Shown one piece after another: positions 11,701 through 21,833 of a stretch of DNA of 64,000 nucleotides. The DNA is from Craspedostauros australis (Eukaryota > Bacillariophyta > Bacillariophyceae > Mastogloiales > Achnanthaceae), in assembly GCA_026770025.1 (NCBI GenBank), contig JAMXDE010000009.1, forward strand, positions 2,455,001 to 2,519,000, given 5' to 3'. A program made the position numbers and the translations under genes. How positions within the stretch are numbered: position 1 is the first letter of the stretch; each line of letters begins with the position of its first letter. The notes beneath the pieces are model-generated. The model was not told the origin of the DNA, did no database searches, and saw only the letters and a list, made by a program, of their open reading frames with translations.

Positions 11701-12450
11701 CTGTGCCTAACCACCTGTGGTCGCATGTGCAACCAAGACCAATCGGCATGCATGATGCTGACATCTGTGGATTCCTTCGACGATGACGGCGACCGCATCG
11801 AATCCATACGGCTGTACAATTACACAAACGGCAGACAAGGACTGGTGGCAACGATCATAGACCACAAGGAAGCCACGTGCCAGGGTGCCATCGCACTGTC
11901 AGAATTTGACGTCCGGCCTTGCTCCTCATGCGCCCTCGTCCAATGCCCTGACGGCGCGACCTCGGCACAGCGGTTGGACTGCTCCTACGTGATGGGTGGC
12001 GATGTGTTTGATTTGTGCGGCACACCTACCGTGAGTCGCACTAGCCTGTTCCAAGTTTTCGATGATACTGCCTTCGGTACCTGCTACACCGAGGACGAGG
12101 TCGCGGCAGCCTTCGCGGAAACGGCCACTCCATCGCAGTTGCCTTCCTCTACACCGTCCTGGGATCCATCGCCGTCCCCTACGTCGTCCCCATCCTGGGC
12201 TCCATCGACCTTGCCGTCACCGTCACCTTCAAATTCTCCGAGTCACCAACCCACGGTATCACCGTCGGTACGATCAAGTGGCATGCCAAGCGAGATTCCT
12301 ACGATGACGAGTGAATCTACTCAGTCTCTAGAAGCGCCGACAGCCAGCATCGCTCGATCCAGCTATTCGGCTTCCTCGCGGAGAATGCCATCTGCGGCGT
12401 TCGCTGTGTCGGCGACAGCAATTGTGTTGGGATGGGTTCTTCTTTTGTAG
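8725..12450 (+). CDS. Secreted, tail-anchored cysteine-rich repeat protein
   Basis: A 1,241-residue protein with a basic N terminus followed by a hydrophobic stretch (about 18-48), consistent with a signal peptide. The ectodomain alternates two module types. One resembles a pre-peptidase C-terminal (PPC-like) beta-sandwich and contains 'SSVWYSINGNGNKFIASTCS', 'GLWYTIVGDGEMLRVST' and 'YLIQVSS/YMIYVSG' lines. The other is a cysteine-rich module present three times, with signatures 'CNCEYV...CIDHCRYCNVNGALC', 'CSCSL...CKTTCGYYCN...C' and 'CFCYE...CLTTCGRMCN...C', each followed by a 'YxYTxGR'-like line. A Ser/Pro/Thr linker (about 1135-1200, 'SPSWAPS') leads to a short hydrophobic C terminus, suggesting a GPI signal or membrane tail. 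Such linkers are common in diatom cell-wall and surface proteins. Ligand and function are unknown; adhesion or wall association is inference. ATG 8725 is the first start. The gene is intronless. Confidence 0.9.
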   Translation: MTMKTKRTRKSPCWIGRMVSLWATLALLVPTLSASSPTAIALDSSTTHGSLATASDSFEKAAAKLQGASHGRAADSVSASAPGAAVSSIPESHSFEHQVRRYQTNQKACARFLKDHPTFRHGGSREHSMAPPEANTVLATAGGPSASSSLLAEYHLVCPNDDVLGQQHQAKQREREHRHLHHRKDPERRNVRSLSQAQPSRHLQWSDEGVDICATATEVTFADGQTKVTIAGRNDEVAQTTAGCYSYSSGDHVDTYNVMGTGNAMYATTCSKDESEIETVMDVQALVGFDGCSSSNFECVESSYYEHCATNPGKASAVLWDSTNGTMYHLSVSSFDDRVGGYTMTVGQLVANESANDSCHSAIALNFKDGVASTNGNNGGALADAEEFCRYHDASSSVWYSINGNGNKFIASTCSDRTTFHTSLAVLRSDGNEGCDSSQCIDYSSHGSFCDSGEHPTIEWVSEPGVAYLIQVSSASIGLTGDFELTITEEIPTPFDRCYDAQQKFEEATVGVDCNCEYVTPSKYDGSYAFRLVCIDHCRYCNVNGALCSNKEYESTFLWSGGVEHKNTTIYAEGSAEAISFEVDKNGRCIVRVNGTACSACETQPSCDGAPIVDCSNVHPTLEPIDLCYEDTAAPMKVAVLDPKSIGTDSHNAWWSNALHNLIVGGADVCTVYSSQASCEARKEELEMAADVACSCSLDQSTAGVSMECKTTCGYYCNADESICVDKSYATDFESSGAVRDTHQLFEYTVGREDEFTVSVSTWGSFSFCYVNAFPRDCTCDVLECDDGTTKPSMSCNHEGESDAFNFCAPTVVNDGLFQALSMDGFGSCVDKSPVHDICSNAMPLEANGTLIIDSTQHVQTGEVDVCEENGRNGLWYTIVGDGEMLRVSTDHDVTDISTVVSVRVGDCDSFECVATSEWSHQDIDFFAEKGRKYMIYVSGYSLFASYVERGTFGLMIQPTPAGIIACEEARGKANSNLECFCYEGEDQEVSLLCLTTCGRMCNQDQSACMMLTSVDSFDDDGDRIESIRLYNYTNGRQGLVATIIDHKEATCQGAIALSEFDVRPCSSCALVQCPDGATSAQRLDCSYVMGGDVFDLCGTPTVSRTSLFQVFDDTAFGTCYTEDEVAAAFAETATPSQLPSSTPSWDPSPSPTSSPSWAPSTLPSPSPSNSPSHQPTVSPSVRSSGMPSEIPTMTSESTQSLEAPTASIARSSYSASSRRMPSAAFAVSATAIVLGWVLLL

Positions 12451-12992
12451 CGCATACAGTACCAAATTGGAGTGGCTGGTGAGAAACGCTGAGTGCTCCG
12501 AACCTCGAATGACATACAGTCCTACAATATTATTCGTGCTATGGCGTTGTTACGCTCGAGTTTCGAGGTTGCTCCGCCCTGCTTTGGTACTTCCTATTGA
12601 TCAATCTCCGCTGCTTCGATGAACCACAGATTCAACCGAACCCTGACCGGAGTGGCTGATCATCACGTTGGCATCCCATCAATCGGCACCAAACTATCTA
12701 GGAAGTCAACACTATTGCTGCTGTGCCGGTGCACAACGTCACCCTCTGAAGTTTCTGGAGAGAGGGGACTTTCTACCCTCCCCGAAGTACTCTTCAGAGT
12801 TGAGATTCCGGTTGAATGGCGGACGTTGTTGCACTATCTGCAGAACGAAAAATACAGAAAACCTGACCCAAGCCCACCGAGGCCGGAAAAGCGTCAAAGT
12901 GCCCCAAAAACAAGTGTGTTGGAGCATTTCTGTGCCTTCTCTGCCCAACGGATGCGGTCGTTATCCAGGCGTTACTTCGTCTCGCACATACG

Positions 12993-13040
12993 ACCTCCAG
13001 GTCGCAGTTGATGCACTCACGATAACACTAGTTGTGGAGT
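12993..13040 (+). repeat. 48-bp repeat, copy A (inverted relative to copy B)
   Basis: These 48 bases (beginning acctccaggt, ending gttgtggagt) are an exact reverse complement of 22,538-22,585. Similarity falls off outside the 48 bases. The copies enclose about 9.5 kb that includes the mariner-type transposase and the surface-protein pseudogene. No target-site duplication is obvious, so terminal inverted repeat status is not proven. Confidence 0.85.
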
Positions 13041-13395
13041 GTTTTTTGAGTTTTACTCGTGATGAGTCGTGATAAAGTAGACTAAATTAGAGCACACCCA
13101 AAACCATCCAAACAACTGCTTATGATGTTATATCTCAACAACGCACCATTTAAAATTAAAACTAGACAGTTCATTCGGACGCTTGGCTATCGTTTATTCT
13201 GAATATCTTAGTTAAATTTGTATGAACTTTATTTTTAATGTCGTTTTGGCTTGCTGTCTGTCAGGTGGTGGGTGCAAAAAATTCTCGATGGCACCATGCT
13301 GCCCTACCTTCAGCACCCATGATCATCATTATCATCCCTGGCATTTTCACAATCTGCGCACCACACTGGCTCCGGATACCCCCCATCTATCCACT

Positions 13396-13744
13396 CCATG
13401 AAGATCCTGCGCAGATAGCCGCATCTCATACTCCAAACTGTCCCTGCACTGAAACGCAGAATTTTCGAACACCCGATTCCGACACGGATGCCGTTCGGAT
13501 TTGGATCCGTATCTCGTCGATACGATCCTTGCAGCTCCTTCACATGCCCCTCATGCGTTCCCACATTCTCTGGCGACACACTGATGTGTTCAGAATGGGT
13601 GGGGCGCTCATACCTCCAAAGGTGCACCTCCATGTGATGATGCCATCATGATGTTTTTCCGACACCCAAAAAAATCCCTTTCGTGTGCATCCCAGGCTGC
13701 AGCCTCTTCCAGACCGTATCTGCGCAGGATACTTCGCCATGGCC
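13396..13744. repeat. Small inverted-repeat unit (MITE-like)
   Basis: The core arm atcctgcgcagata at about 13,404-13,417 is exactly complementary to tatctgcgcaggat at about 13,720-13,733, and imperfect pairing extends to roughly 25 bp per arm. An internal hairpin lies near 13,500-13,527. There is no open frame of note between the arms. It could be a small non-autonomous DNA element, but no target-site duplication was identified. Confidence 0.35.
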
Positions 13745-14600
13745 ATCTTGAGTTGATTCCTAACACATCTTGAATGGGTGGTTTGGCGATATGGGTGACT
13801 TTTCAATGGCACCCATCACCAGCGAAGTCACGTGATGTGTCCGCCGCCACCCGCCAAAAAACTCTTGCCCGCCACTTGTTTCTTGCGGAGGGCACCTTCC
13901 AGGCCACCCCCGACCCTCAAACTTCGTGTGCATCTTCACCGTATCCTCTTGGATACGTCTTGCCCATCCATGGTCGTTGGAATGGCCTGTGCATTCCAGG
14001 CAGAGACCATATCCAATGAGCATATTTTCCTCCGAATCGTGCCGTGTGCGCGTGGGCCTGCCACGGCCCCAAATAAGCCAAGATGACATCCCGCTCTCGC
14101 TCATCCACCAAACTTTCCATGGCGGTTCCGCCTATGCCCTCAGATCTTGCACTGGACCGCTGGTTGTGGCAGTGCCGTCGATGCCATTCGACAGCGCTTG
14201 TGGAGTTTTGTTGTGTTTCTCCATTGTCGTGTTGTTGTGTTGTGTTTGGTGTTCTCAAACAGTTTTTGCTGTTGGGGGCCATGGAGATTAACCACAATTC
14301 TACCAAATGCGCCCATCAATGAGAACACTTTGCGAGTCCCGAATTGCACCTCCATTCCACAACGACACAGCGAAGGCACAAAATCCTCCTCACAAAATGG
14401 ACAACGGAAACATTGCGCATCTGCGACGAGCTGCTGTTGATTCTCTGCTGCTTGTAGTCATAGCTTACACAGAATGTAGAATGACTGTGACCTTCCCACA
14501 AAGGAAAGAGTGGATGGTACAAGGCACCTTGTGACCATCCTCCTGTGTTGTTCATGCCGTTCTGTGGTGCGCTGCGCCGTGCTGCGCGTCAATGACTGGT

Positions 14601-14635
14601 GCTGTGCTGTGCTGTGCTGTGCTGTGCTGTGCTGT
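14601..14635. repeat. (GCTGT)7 microsatellite
   Basis: Seven perfect tandem copies of a pentanucleotide, in non-coding sequence about 600 bp before the transposase gene. Confidence 0.95.
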
Positions 14636-14924
14636 TCTCCTTGTGTGCCTGGTGTGCGTCGCGACCAGCCAATCTCGTACAATCAGCTTGCAACCTCTAT
14701 TGACACACAGCTAGTATTCACCATGAGTTCCCTTGTTGTTAGACCATGTGTGCTGAATCAATCCAATCGTTGTTCGAGTTTTGAGTCCTTTGTGTCAGTC
14801 ACACTTCGTTTCGAAAGATCCAAGAAAACTACTCGATAGAATTCGGAAAATGTGATGCGGGTTTCAGACCCAAGACAAAATTAGGAAGATGATCCAAGAG
14901 GATCAAAGAGACTCTATTAGACCT

Positions 14925-14952
14925 CCAAACATGTGTCATTGCACATGTTTGG
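14925..14952. repeat. Hairpin CCAAACATGTG / CACATGTTTGG
   Basis: Two perfectly complementary 11-base arms are separated by 6 bases, about 270 bp upstream of the transposase start. A second hairpin (atgagctc / gagctcat) lies near 15,065-15,088. They may be sub-terminal structure of the transposon. No matching partner was found downstream of the gene by eye. Confidence 0.6.
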
Positions 14953-15220
14953 ACACAGATACACTAATTAGCAAGAGTAACCAGAAGTTTGGCATGGTTA
15001 CAACACGATGGACAATGGTGAATAGCACCATTAGTGGAGCCAAGAAGTAGAAAACAGGAAGATGATGAGCTCTTATTGATGAGCTCATAATCTCAACAAA
15101 CTTAACTTTGTAAACCATCACTTCAAACAAGCACACACAATAACACAGTTCTATCAACCTTCACCAACATTGGACGTAGTTGTATCATCCCGCAACCACT
15201 GAACTCTTCACCTCGCAAGC

Positions 15221-17767
15221 ATGCTGCGCGCTGGTGACTGTGTGAAGGTGGCATCCCACCAGAGCTCAAGCGGCAGGGTCCATGACCTGGGCGTATGTCA
15301 TGTTGATTTTGCAATGAAGCAGACCACGGACGGCGCTACAGTCAAACGCAATGGGCCTCTTGCACCAGGAGAGGTGGCAATGGTCATGGTGACCCCAGTG
15401 ATGGGGCAGAGCCGAATGTATGTTGTTCGCGAGGATCTGTGCACACCACACAGCCTCGCTACCTTCGCACGGACTCGCACTGCTGGAGGCCTTGCTAAGC
15501 CTTCCCTCCTTTCTCCCCAGCATCACTCCGTCGCTGCCACGCGTGTCAACAACAAGGCTAAGCCCCCCACACCATCCCCAACTACCACAGAATCGCAAGA
15601 AGCCAAAATCGCCGCTTTTCTCGAGGTCTCGCGGCGTCAGAAAGCAACAGCAATCGCCCAGCTCACGAACCAGATGAAGAAAGGCGCGAAAACAAAAGGA
15701 TGGTTGCGAAAGGATGGAGGGCATAGTATTGCTAAGCCTGGTAATCTTAGCAAGCGCCTTGACAAAGAAGACAATCGGAACTACACTGTTCTCTATTTCA
15801 ATTTGGGTGGGATTCCTGAACATGCAGAGTTGATTGCCCATGCATGGGGTATCAACCGCACCACAGTGGGGCGCAACATTGTGAAATTCCAAACGGAGAC
15901 GCTCGAATGCAAGAAGCGAAGTGATGCAGGCAGCAGCATCTTCACCTGCCCCATCAAGCAACGACAGTACTTCACGCAGCGCGCAGCCTTTGAGAAACAA
16001 CTACGTCTTCGACATCCAGAGCAACAGTTCAAGAACGACGAAATTGATTCTGCCTATGCCTCTGCTTCACCGGAAGAGCTGGCATCCGCAAAAGTGCTGG
16101 CTGATTTGTGGTTGGAGCGTGGTCCCTTCCTGCAATTTGAGCTCCAGGATGTGTTGCGACGGTGCAATGGCGCAATCTCGTGGGACAGAATTGCATGGAA
16201 ACTGGCAGGCAGCGGAAACCCGCAAGTCGTTGGTCCGAAGTGTATTCGCAAATTCGTCATGGGATTGGAAGGCAGTGAGTACCGTTCTACAACAATACTC
16301 CCTCTGATCAATGGCACCACTACAGCAAAGCGCGACATCTGGGCTCAGGACTTCTGTGTGTTCTGGGAATCAGCTGAGCTGTTTGAGAATACGCAAGTTG
16401 TCCTTGTCCACATGGACGAAAAGTGGTTCTACTCCATTGTCGCTCGCATGCATCTGAAACATGTGCCCCAGATGGGAGTTAAGCCTGTGAAGCAGACTGT
16501 GCATCACAAGTGTCACATTGACAAGACCATGGCAATTGCATCAACAGCATTTGCCCCAACAAATAACTGTTTTGCGAAAGGAGGAAAGGCGTATAAGGTG
16601 AACTTCGAACGTGTTGGGCGCATGGTCCGAGCGCAGAAGACCACGTACAAGCGAACTTGGGTCTCGCCGACCAAGTACAAGCACCTTCCTGATCCCGAGA
16701 AAATCTCTCGCAAGAAGGGTGAACTGTACTTCCAACCACTGGAAATCACGGGCAGCAAGGAAACAGATGGTCATCGTGTTAAGCCCAAGCCGAAGTACAG
16801 CCTCAAGAAATTCTTCCGCGAAAAAGAACTCCCCGCACTGGATTCGCTCGCCAGCAAAATCAAGGCCGAAACCGGAAAGAACGTGGTGATTCGGTACCAG
16901 ATGGATGGCGCAGGGCCACACAGAGACACGGAGCTACTTAGATTCATCAACAAGGAGTTCGACAGTCGCGGATGGCACTTACGACTGCAACCACCAAATT
17001 CTCCCATCACGAATGTGAAAGACGATGCGATATTCCCAGCGATGTCAAAACACGTGTCAGCGTATCAAGGTGAGCACCATGGAAGCCGATTGCTTACCAC
17101 TGAGGCATTGTGGAATGCTTGTGGAACCTGTTGGAAACAATTCAAGCTGGACAAGGTGGCTAGCGCGTATGTTCGCCACAATCAGATTGCCTACGCAATT
17201 TGTGCTGCAAAAGGAGGTGACGAATTTGTGACGGAGCGCAAGGGACTGCACATGAATGTGCGGAAACAAACGTCCACGGAATTCGACAAAGAGGGCAACA
17301 AGATCGGCGTTACCGTGTCTCACACGGACTTCGTGTTGGAGGAGGATGAGGCTACCCGCGCGACCACCAACAAACCAACTGCAACAGACAACAAAGGCAA
17401 ATCAGCTGACTTCAAATACGCCAAGCCCGACATCAAAGGTATGTACGATGATGCGCTCAAGGTGATGGCTGTCAGTGGACTGCAGTGCCTGAAAACGAAT
17501 CTGCCAACAACCAGCAGCCTCATTCCGTTGCTGGAGAAGCAAATCGTTGCGACAACCAGAGCCAACGAGGAGGCTGAGCAACAGAAGAAAGACGAGAAGA
17601 GAAAGAAGCAACCCAGCAAGAGCAAAGCCGACATCATTGAGCCTTGCAACAACAACAGCAAAGCCAAAGCAGCACCCACCATGAACACATTCGAAGTGGC
17701 CATGTTCGTTGGCAAGGACGAGCATCACAGCAAAGCAGAGCAGGATACCAACACAGCAGAGATGTAG
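15221..17767 (+). CDS. Tc1/mariner-superfamily transposase, long form
   Basis: An 848-residue uninterrupted frame from ATG 15221 to TAG. An N-terminal region includes a helix-turn-helix-like part ('AELIAHAWGINRTTVGRNIV', about residues 204-223). The catalytic DDE core is clear: 'HMDEKWFYS' with Asp399, 'YQMDGAGPH' with Asp562, and 'QPPNSPITNVKDD' with the third Asp at 601 or 602. That gives a DD38-39D spacing close to the DD39D mariner-like elements of plants. It is about twice the length of ordinary mariner transposases: there is an insertion rich in Lys between the first two Asp (162 residues apart) and a long charged C-terminal tail. It would cut and paste its own element at TA sites. The intact frame suggests recent activity. 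Terminal inverted repeats were not found by eye. Confidence 0.93.
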   Translation: MLRAGDCVKVASHQSSSGRVHDLGVCHVDFAMKQTTDGATVKRNGPLAPGEVAMVMVTPVMGQSRMYVVREDLCTPHSLATFARTRTAGGLAKPSLLSPQHHSVAATRVNNKAKPPTPSPTTTESQEAKIAAFLEVSRRQKATAIAQLTNQMKKGAKTKGWLRKDGGHSIAKPGNLSKRLDKEDNRNYTVLYFNLGGIPEHAELIAHAWGINRTTVGRNIVKFQTETLECKKRSDAGSSIFTCPIKQRQYFTQRAAFEKQLRLRHPEQQFKNDEIDSAYASASPEELASAKVLADLWLERGPFLQFELQDVLRRCNGAISWDRIAWKLAGSGNPQVVGPKCIRKFVMGLEGSEYRSTTILPLINGTTTAKRDIWAQDFCVFWESAELFENTQVVLVHMDEKWFYSIVARMHLKHVPQMGVKPVKQTVHHKCHIDKTMAIASTAFAPTNNCFAKGGKAYKVNFERVGRMVRAQKTTYKRTWVSPTKYKHLPDPEKISRKKGELYFQPLEITGSKETDGHRVKPKPKYSLKKFFREKELPALDSLASKIKAETGKNVVIRYQMDGAGPHRDTELLRFINKEFDSRGWHLRLQPPNSPITNVKDDAIFPAMSKHVSAYQGEHHGSRLLTTEALWNACGTCWKQFKLDKVASAYVRHNQIAYAICAAKGGDEFVTERKGLHMNVRKQTSTEFDKEGNKIGVTVSHTDFVLEEDEATRATTNKPTATDNKGKSADFKYAKPDIKGMYDDALKVMAVSGLQCLKTNLPTTSSLIPLLEKQIVATTRANEEAEQQKKDEKRKKQPSKSKADIIEPCNNNSKAKAAPTMNTFEVAMFVGKDEHHSKAEQDTNTAEM

Positions 17768-17860
17768 CTGCAAATCAAAGTAGTAGTATTATATGTTATA
17801 GGCACACCTGTGATTGGAGTGCCTGTGTGCACATCGTCTGTTTGATGGCATGGAGGATTG

Positions 17861-17940
17861 TGATGTGTGATGTGTGATGTGTGGTGTGTGGTGTGGTGTG
17901 GTGTGGTGTGGTGTGGTGTGGTGTGGTGTGGTGTGTGATG
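17861..17940. repeat. (GTGTG)n pentanucleotide array
   Basis: About ten near-perfect GTGTG-type units preceded by degenerate 'tgatgtg' units, in non-coding sequence 100 bp beyond the transposase stop. Confidence 0.9.
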
Positions 17941-18400
17941 TTTGTTTTGTGTTTTGTGACGAGTGGTGTGAATTGTGTGACGCGGACCGTATTTTTGTGT
18001 CGTGAATGGTGTGCGTCGTGGAGCCATCGCGTCGTGGAGCCGGCACGTTGTGTTGTGCCGTTCTGGTCGGAAAATTTCCATCCGAACCACACACAAAAAC
18101 GCTCCAAGGCCTCAACTGCGTCGATCGGAGCGCCAGCACAATCGGTGTGTGTCGCACAAACCAATCGAATGGCAAAGCCTCCTCTTGGTTGGTACCGCAC
18201 TCGTACATCTGTACCACATCGTGCCATGCCAGTATTCCGCTTTCTCTTCATCACACATGTGCAACCCTCGCGATCGTTGCTGCCATCAAGTCCAAGCGTC
18301 TGTACTCGTCACTGGAGCACCAACGATGCATCCTCTGATCATTCATCTCTGCTCGTGCCCTGCCGACGGCGCTGCCACTAGCACAATCGTCATGTATTGG

Positions 18401-18425
18401 TAGAGTAGAGTAGAGTAGAGTAGAG
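18401..18425. repeat. (TAGAG)5 microsatellite
   Basis: Five perfect pentanucleotide copies, the third pentanucleotide array within 4 kb. Confidence 0.95.
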
Positions 18426-19111
18426 CGCAACGAATCCACACCATACCATGCTCATATGCTATACTATGCTATGTTGTGATGTGCTAGTGCAGCTCCTATA
18501 ATATGTTACATTCGATGAGCTATTCCGTCGTCTGCGTGCTGAAGACGAACACGCAGGACGCCCCCTTCTGCAGATACAGACGTTCTGGGTAACCAAACGT
18601 GGCATCACCGAGTCTTCGTTTTAGTTCGCACATAACGTTTCCTCGCTGAGCTGGCCTCGAACAAGACAAGTTTAGAATACTCGACGAGTTGTACGACAAG
18701 AACGCAAGTGCACTCGTATGGATGTCTGGACGGAGTGGTTGAAACTGTAGTCAAGTTGTGTGGTTCATCTTCGGATATGCTCCCTTGAAGTCATGGGCAA
18801 AGGTACCATATCATGCTATACTAGCACATGGAAGTACGAGAATGCACAACTGGCAAGGCGCAGCACAGCACAGGATGCAAACGATTGTTCCATGACTGTA
18901 TTGTAACATGTATTCTATTCTTCGATCATCGTGCCATATGCAACGATGGAGTTGAGTTGAGCCATTTGTTCTGAATATGGATCGCATCCATGCTGTCTTG
19001 CCGCTGCGGAAGATGCGACCGTATGAGCATGGGCGTACATGTGGATACGTCGTGATGTTTGTACTCCCACTCCTGTTCGCGCCCTGAGAGTGCGGTCAGC
19101 CATTTCATTTT

Positions 19112-21833
19112 TCAAGAGCATGCATCGTTATTTTGTCCAGGGCAGTCGTTGGATGGGCTGTCGATGGTGTAGGTCCAGCCAGGAGAGCCGCTGCACATGT
19201 CTGTCGCCATGCAGTCCTGACAGTTGCTTGGAGCCGCGCAGGTGTTCGCCGCCACGACCAGATCATCAACCGCCAAGTTGGAGTTTGCAACACCGTTACA
19301 GCTGTCTTGTGACAAGCATGTGCCACTGCCGATGGTGATACAACCGAGAGTCTTGAACGGGCCAGCGTGAACATTCTGACTAGCGCGTTGTCCCTCACAA
19401 GCGTTCATCCCCACGTCGATGTTGGCAAGCGTAGGTGTGGCGATACTGGGAGACTGGTCGGCGCAAATTCCAAGGCCTTTGCAGCCGTCCCCGCCATTTC
19501 ATCCTGCGTGTTGGGTCCAGATGTTACCATAGATGTTCTGCCCAAGATTCTCGCAGCTGTTTGTGCTGGTTCATGCGGCTGGCCCGATGATCTGGTAGCC
19601 AATGGTGGCCGTGGCACTGGGAGGGCTGGAAAAAGATCCAAGATTCTTGCAGGATTTTGGTCCCAGACAGCTGCTGAGGATGATGGCATCCTTCGAAACC
19701 TCTTCGCAGGAACTATCACTTGCACATGAGTCCAGGGTGATGATGATGTCGCCCCTGAGAGTCCAACTGAGAGTTCCTCAGCGGCAGGCCCCGCCCACAG
19801 CACCGCATCTCGTGGATAGGCTTGCGGCGTTCGCAGTGAGAAGGGTGCCATCGCCTTCGAGAGCAGTGAGGATGGCTGCGATTGCTTGGGGGTCATTCTT
19901 GATGCGATCAAATCGTACCTGCGCCTGTTGCTGCGACGTCCGGCTGCCTTGGTCGTCATCGCATCCGAAGATGCTTTTCACGAACCTGTCCTTGTTCATT
20001 GGGAGAGACTCGTTGTCGTTGACGAATTGTGCGCATGTGCCCACATCATCATCGCAGAGGACGACTTGTCTGGAGGTGAAGCCCGCAGTAACCTCCCCAG
20101 CCTCATTCAAGCAAAGGGTCTGCAGGGTGGTCTTGTTGATGGTTGGGGAGTTTGTTGGAACAAAAGTTGACAGATCGGATGGCTGCTCTGTCGGAATCAT
20201 CGTTGGGGTATCGCTTGCCAGCGGAGAAGGGGGCGAAAGTTGGGCAATCTGTTGGGCGTTGGTCTTTGTTGATGCAGAATTGATCGACCCTTTTCACTGG
20301 TTGGGTCGCCATCGACGTCTTTGGGGCAGGCGACGGCAGCATCGTAGATAATGAAGACTTCGTCGCTGTCGCAGTTGGTTTTTGTCATGCATTCGTAGCA
20401 TGCGCCGCTGCTGTCACAGCCATAGTCTGGCACAATGATGTCAGTTGTCACTGAGTCACCGAATCCCAATCCCGGGCAAGCGTAGGCTGCAGCGCAGGCA
20501 TTGTCGCCGATGCTCAAGCTGCCCTGAATCTTCGCAGGTGATGGCAACGAGTGCATGTGCAGTCGTAGTAACCGCTCGCATGTGCTGCGGTGCATGCATA
20601 TTCACCAAGGCATGCGTTGAACCCAATTCTGACGTGGCTCTGGGAACGGCTGGGCCCGTACTGTTCAACGCGGTAGCCAACGCTCGCACAGGCGTAGGGT
20701 CCAACGCAGGCGCCGCTTTGTATGATGGCGTCTCTGTAGGAGTATGTGCCAGCAAGGACGCAGGAAAGATAATCAGTGCAGGCCAGTTGACCAATGAAGG
20801 TGACACCGTATGTTGGGTGAGGACCATAGCAATTGGAAACATAAAGAGAGTTCATGCCGGCGCATACCCCTTTGCTGGTACAGGATGAAGCCAGGACCAA
20901 TGTGTTTCGTCCCATCCTGTCGCAAGATCCAGACCCAATGCAGGCAGTGGTGGCAATGGTCATGAAACTGTAACCGTCGGCGCTGGTACAGTGATACTTC
21001 TCTGCACAGCTTGGAGCCCCAGCGTCCTGGCACATGTAGTAGATGTCCTCGCCACCGAGAGCTGTGAGCAGAGTGGTGCCGGCGGCGGACAATAGCTTCA
21101 GCTCCTCAGCTAGCAAGGGGCTGGACGCATATTGGTTGAATAGCTTGTGCGCATCCCCCTTGGTCAAGAGGCCAGCGCATGCAAAGTAATTCTGCAATCC
21201 TGGTGTGCTTCGAACAGCAGTGACGGCCTCGCGGTACGATGTCTTGGATGGATTGCAGATGATGGTCTTTGGCTCGGATGCCTCCGGCGGAAAGCATGGC
21301 GGCGCAACATCTGGCTCGCAGGCCACGGAGATGCTGGAATCAAATGCAAACGAGATGGTTGTCGGTGCAGATGTAGGCCCTGATGTCGGCATGCTGGTTG
21401 CTCCGCCTGTTGGCTGGTCGGTCGGTGATGAGGTAGGCCTCAGGGTTGGATTGCTGGTTGGCAAGGCAACTGGCCGCCCAGTTGGCCTTGAAGTTGGTGC
21501 CCCAGTTGGTGGCAAGGTTGGTGTAGAAGTCGGTGTTGTCGTCATTATTCAGGCCAACGCAGTTGGTGCCAATGTAGGAGAGCTGGTAGGCGAACTGGTT
21601 GGTGCCACACTGGGATTGCTGCTTGGATTGTTGGACGGTGCTCCCGTCTGTTTGTTACCCTTGACGTTCTTTGGAATGAAACCGCCGTCGCCCTTCAGCA
21701 GTCTGGTTGCCTGCATCGCAACATGAAGTTCGTTGGTTGGGTCAATCAATCTATGGCCGCGAAGGATGGCATCGATCGTCTTGCATTCGGCGAGCAAGAT
21801 CGCCGTGATGGTAACTGCCTTGAAGTTGAGCAT
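19112..21833 (-). pseudogene. Broken paralogue of the secreted two-half cysteine-rich protein
   Basis: Translated pieces in several minus-strand frames line up in order with the intact 912-residue protein at 52576-55314. They begin with a signal-peptide-like N terminus and 'HVAMQATRLLKG' (intact: 'HLALQATRTIKA'), followed by a PTSSPT linker, the first cysteine-rich half ('NYFACAGLLTKGDAHKLFNQ'), 'DCPTFAP', the second half ('FVKSIFGCDDDQ', 'RFDRIKNDPQAIAAIL') and a C-terminal part ending in 'IDSPSNDCPGQN'. The reading is interrupted by in-frame TGA codons (21,549-21,551; about 19,778; about 19,583; about 19,507) and by frame changes near 20,540-20,590, 20,290-20,320 and 20,200. The breaks do not carry convincing GT-AG borders, so decay is more likely than introns. 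Cysteine spacing is still preserved, which suggests moderately recent loss. Confidence 0.85.

Larger units (their letters stand above)
12451..15220. other. Repeat-rich gap before the transposase
   Basis: No credible protein gene. It contains an AT-rich segment just past the preceding stop (about 12,524-12,546), one copy of a 48-bp repeat (12,993-13,040), an imperfect inverted repeat enclosing about 350 bp (13,396-13,744), a (GCTGT)7 microsatellite (14,601-14,635) and two hairpins upstream of the transposase. Short frames on both strands lack recognisable domains. It looks like old mobile-element debris. Confidence 0.5.
17768..19111. other. Microsatellite-rich gap after the transposase
   Basis: Just past the stop is an AT-rich block (17,781-17,803). 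Then come a long GTGTG pentanucleotide array and, further on, a (TAGAG)5 array. Open frames across these repeats are artefacts of the repeat. No gene was recognised up to the pseudogene at 19,112. Confidence 0.5.

Noticed and set aside
14925-14952. Hairpin considered as a terminal inverted repeat of the transposon
   Set aside because: Both arms lie on the same side of the gene and no partner was found downstream.
17881-18381. Frames running through the GTGTG array
   Set aside because: Produced by the microsatellite being open in all frames.
19778-20600. Introns as the explanation for frame changes in the broken surface-protein copy
   Set aside because: The changes lack convincing GT-AG borders at positions that would restore the aligned residues, and four additional in-frame stops remain.
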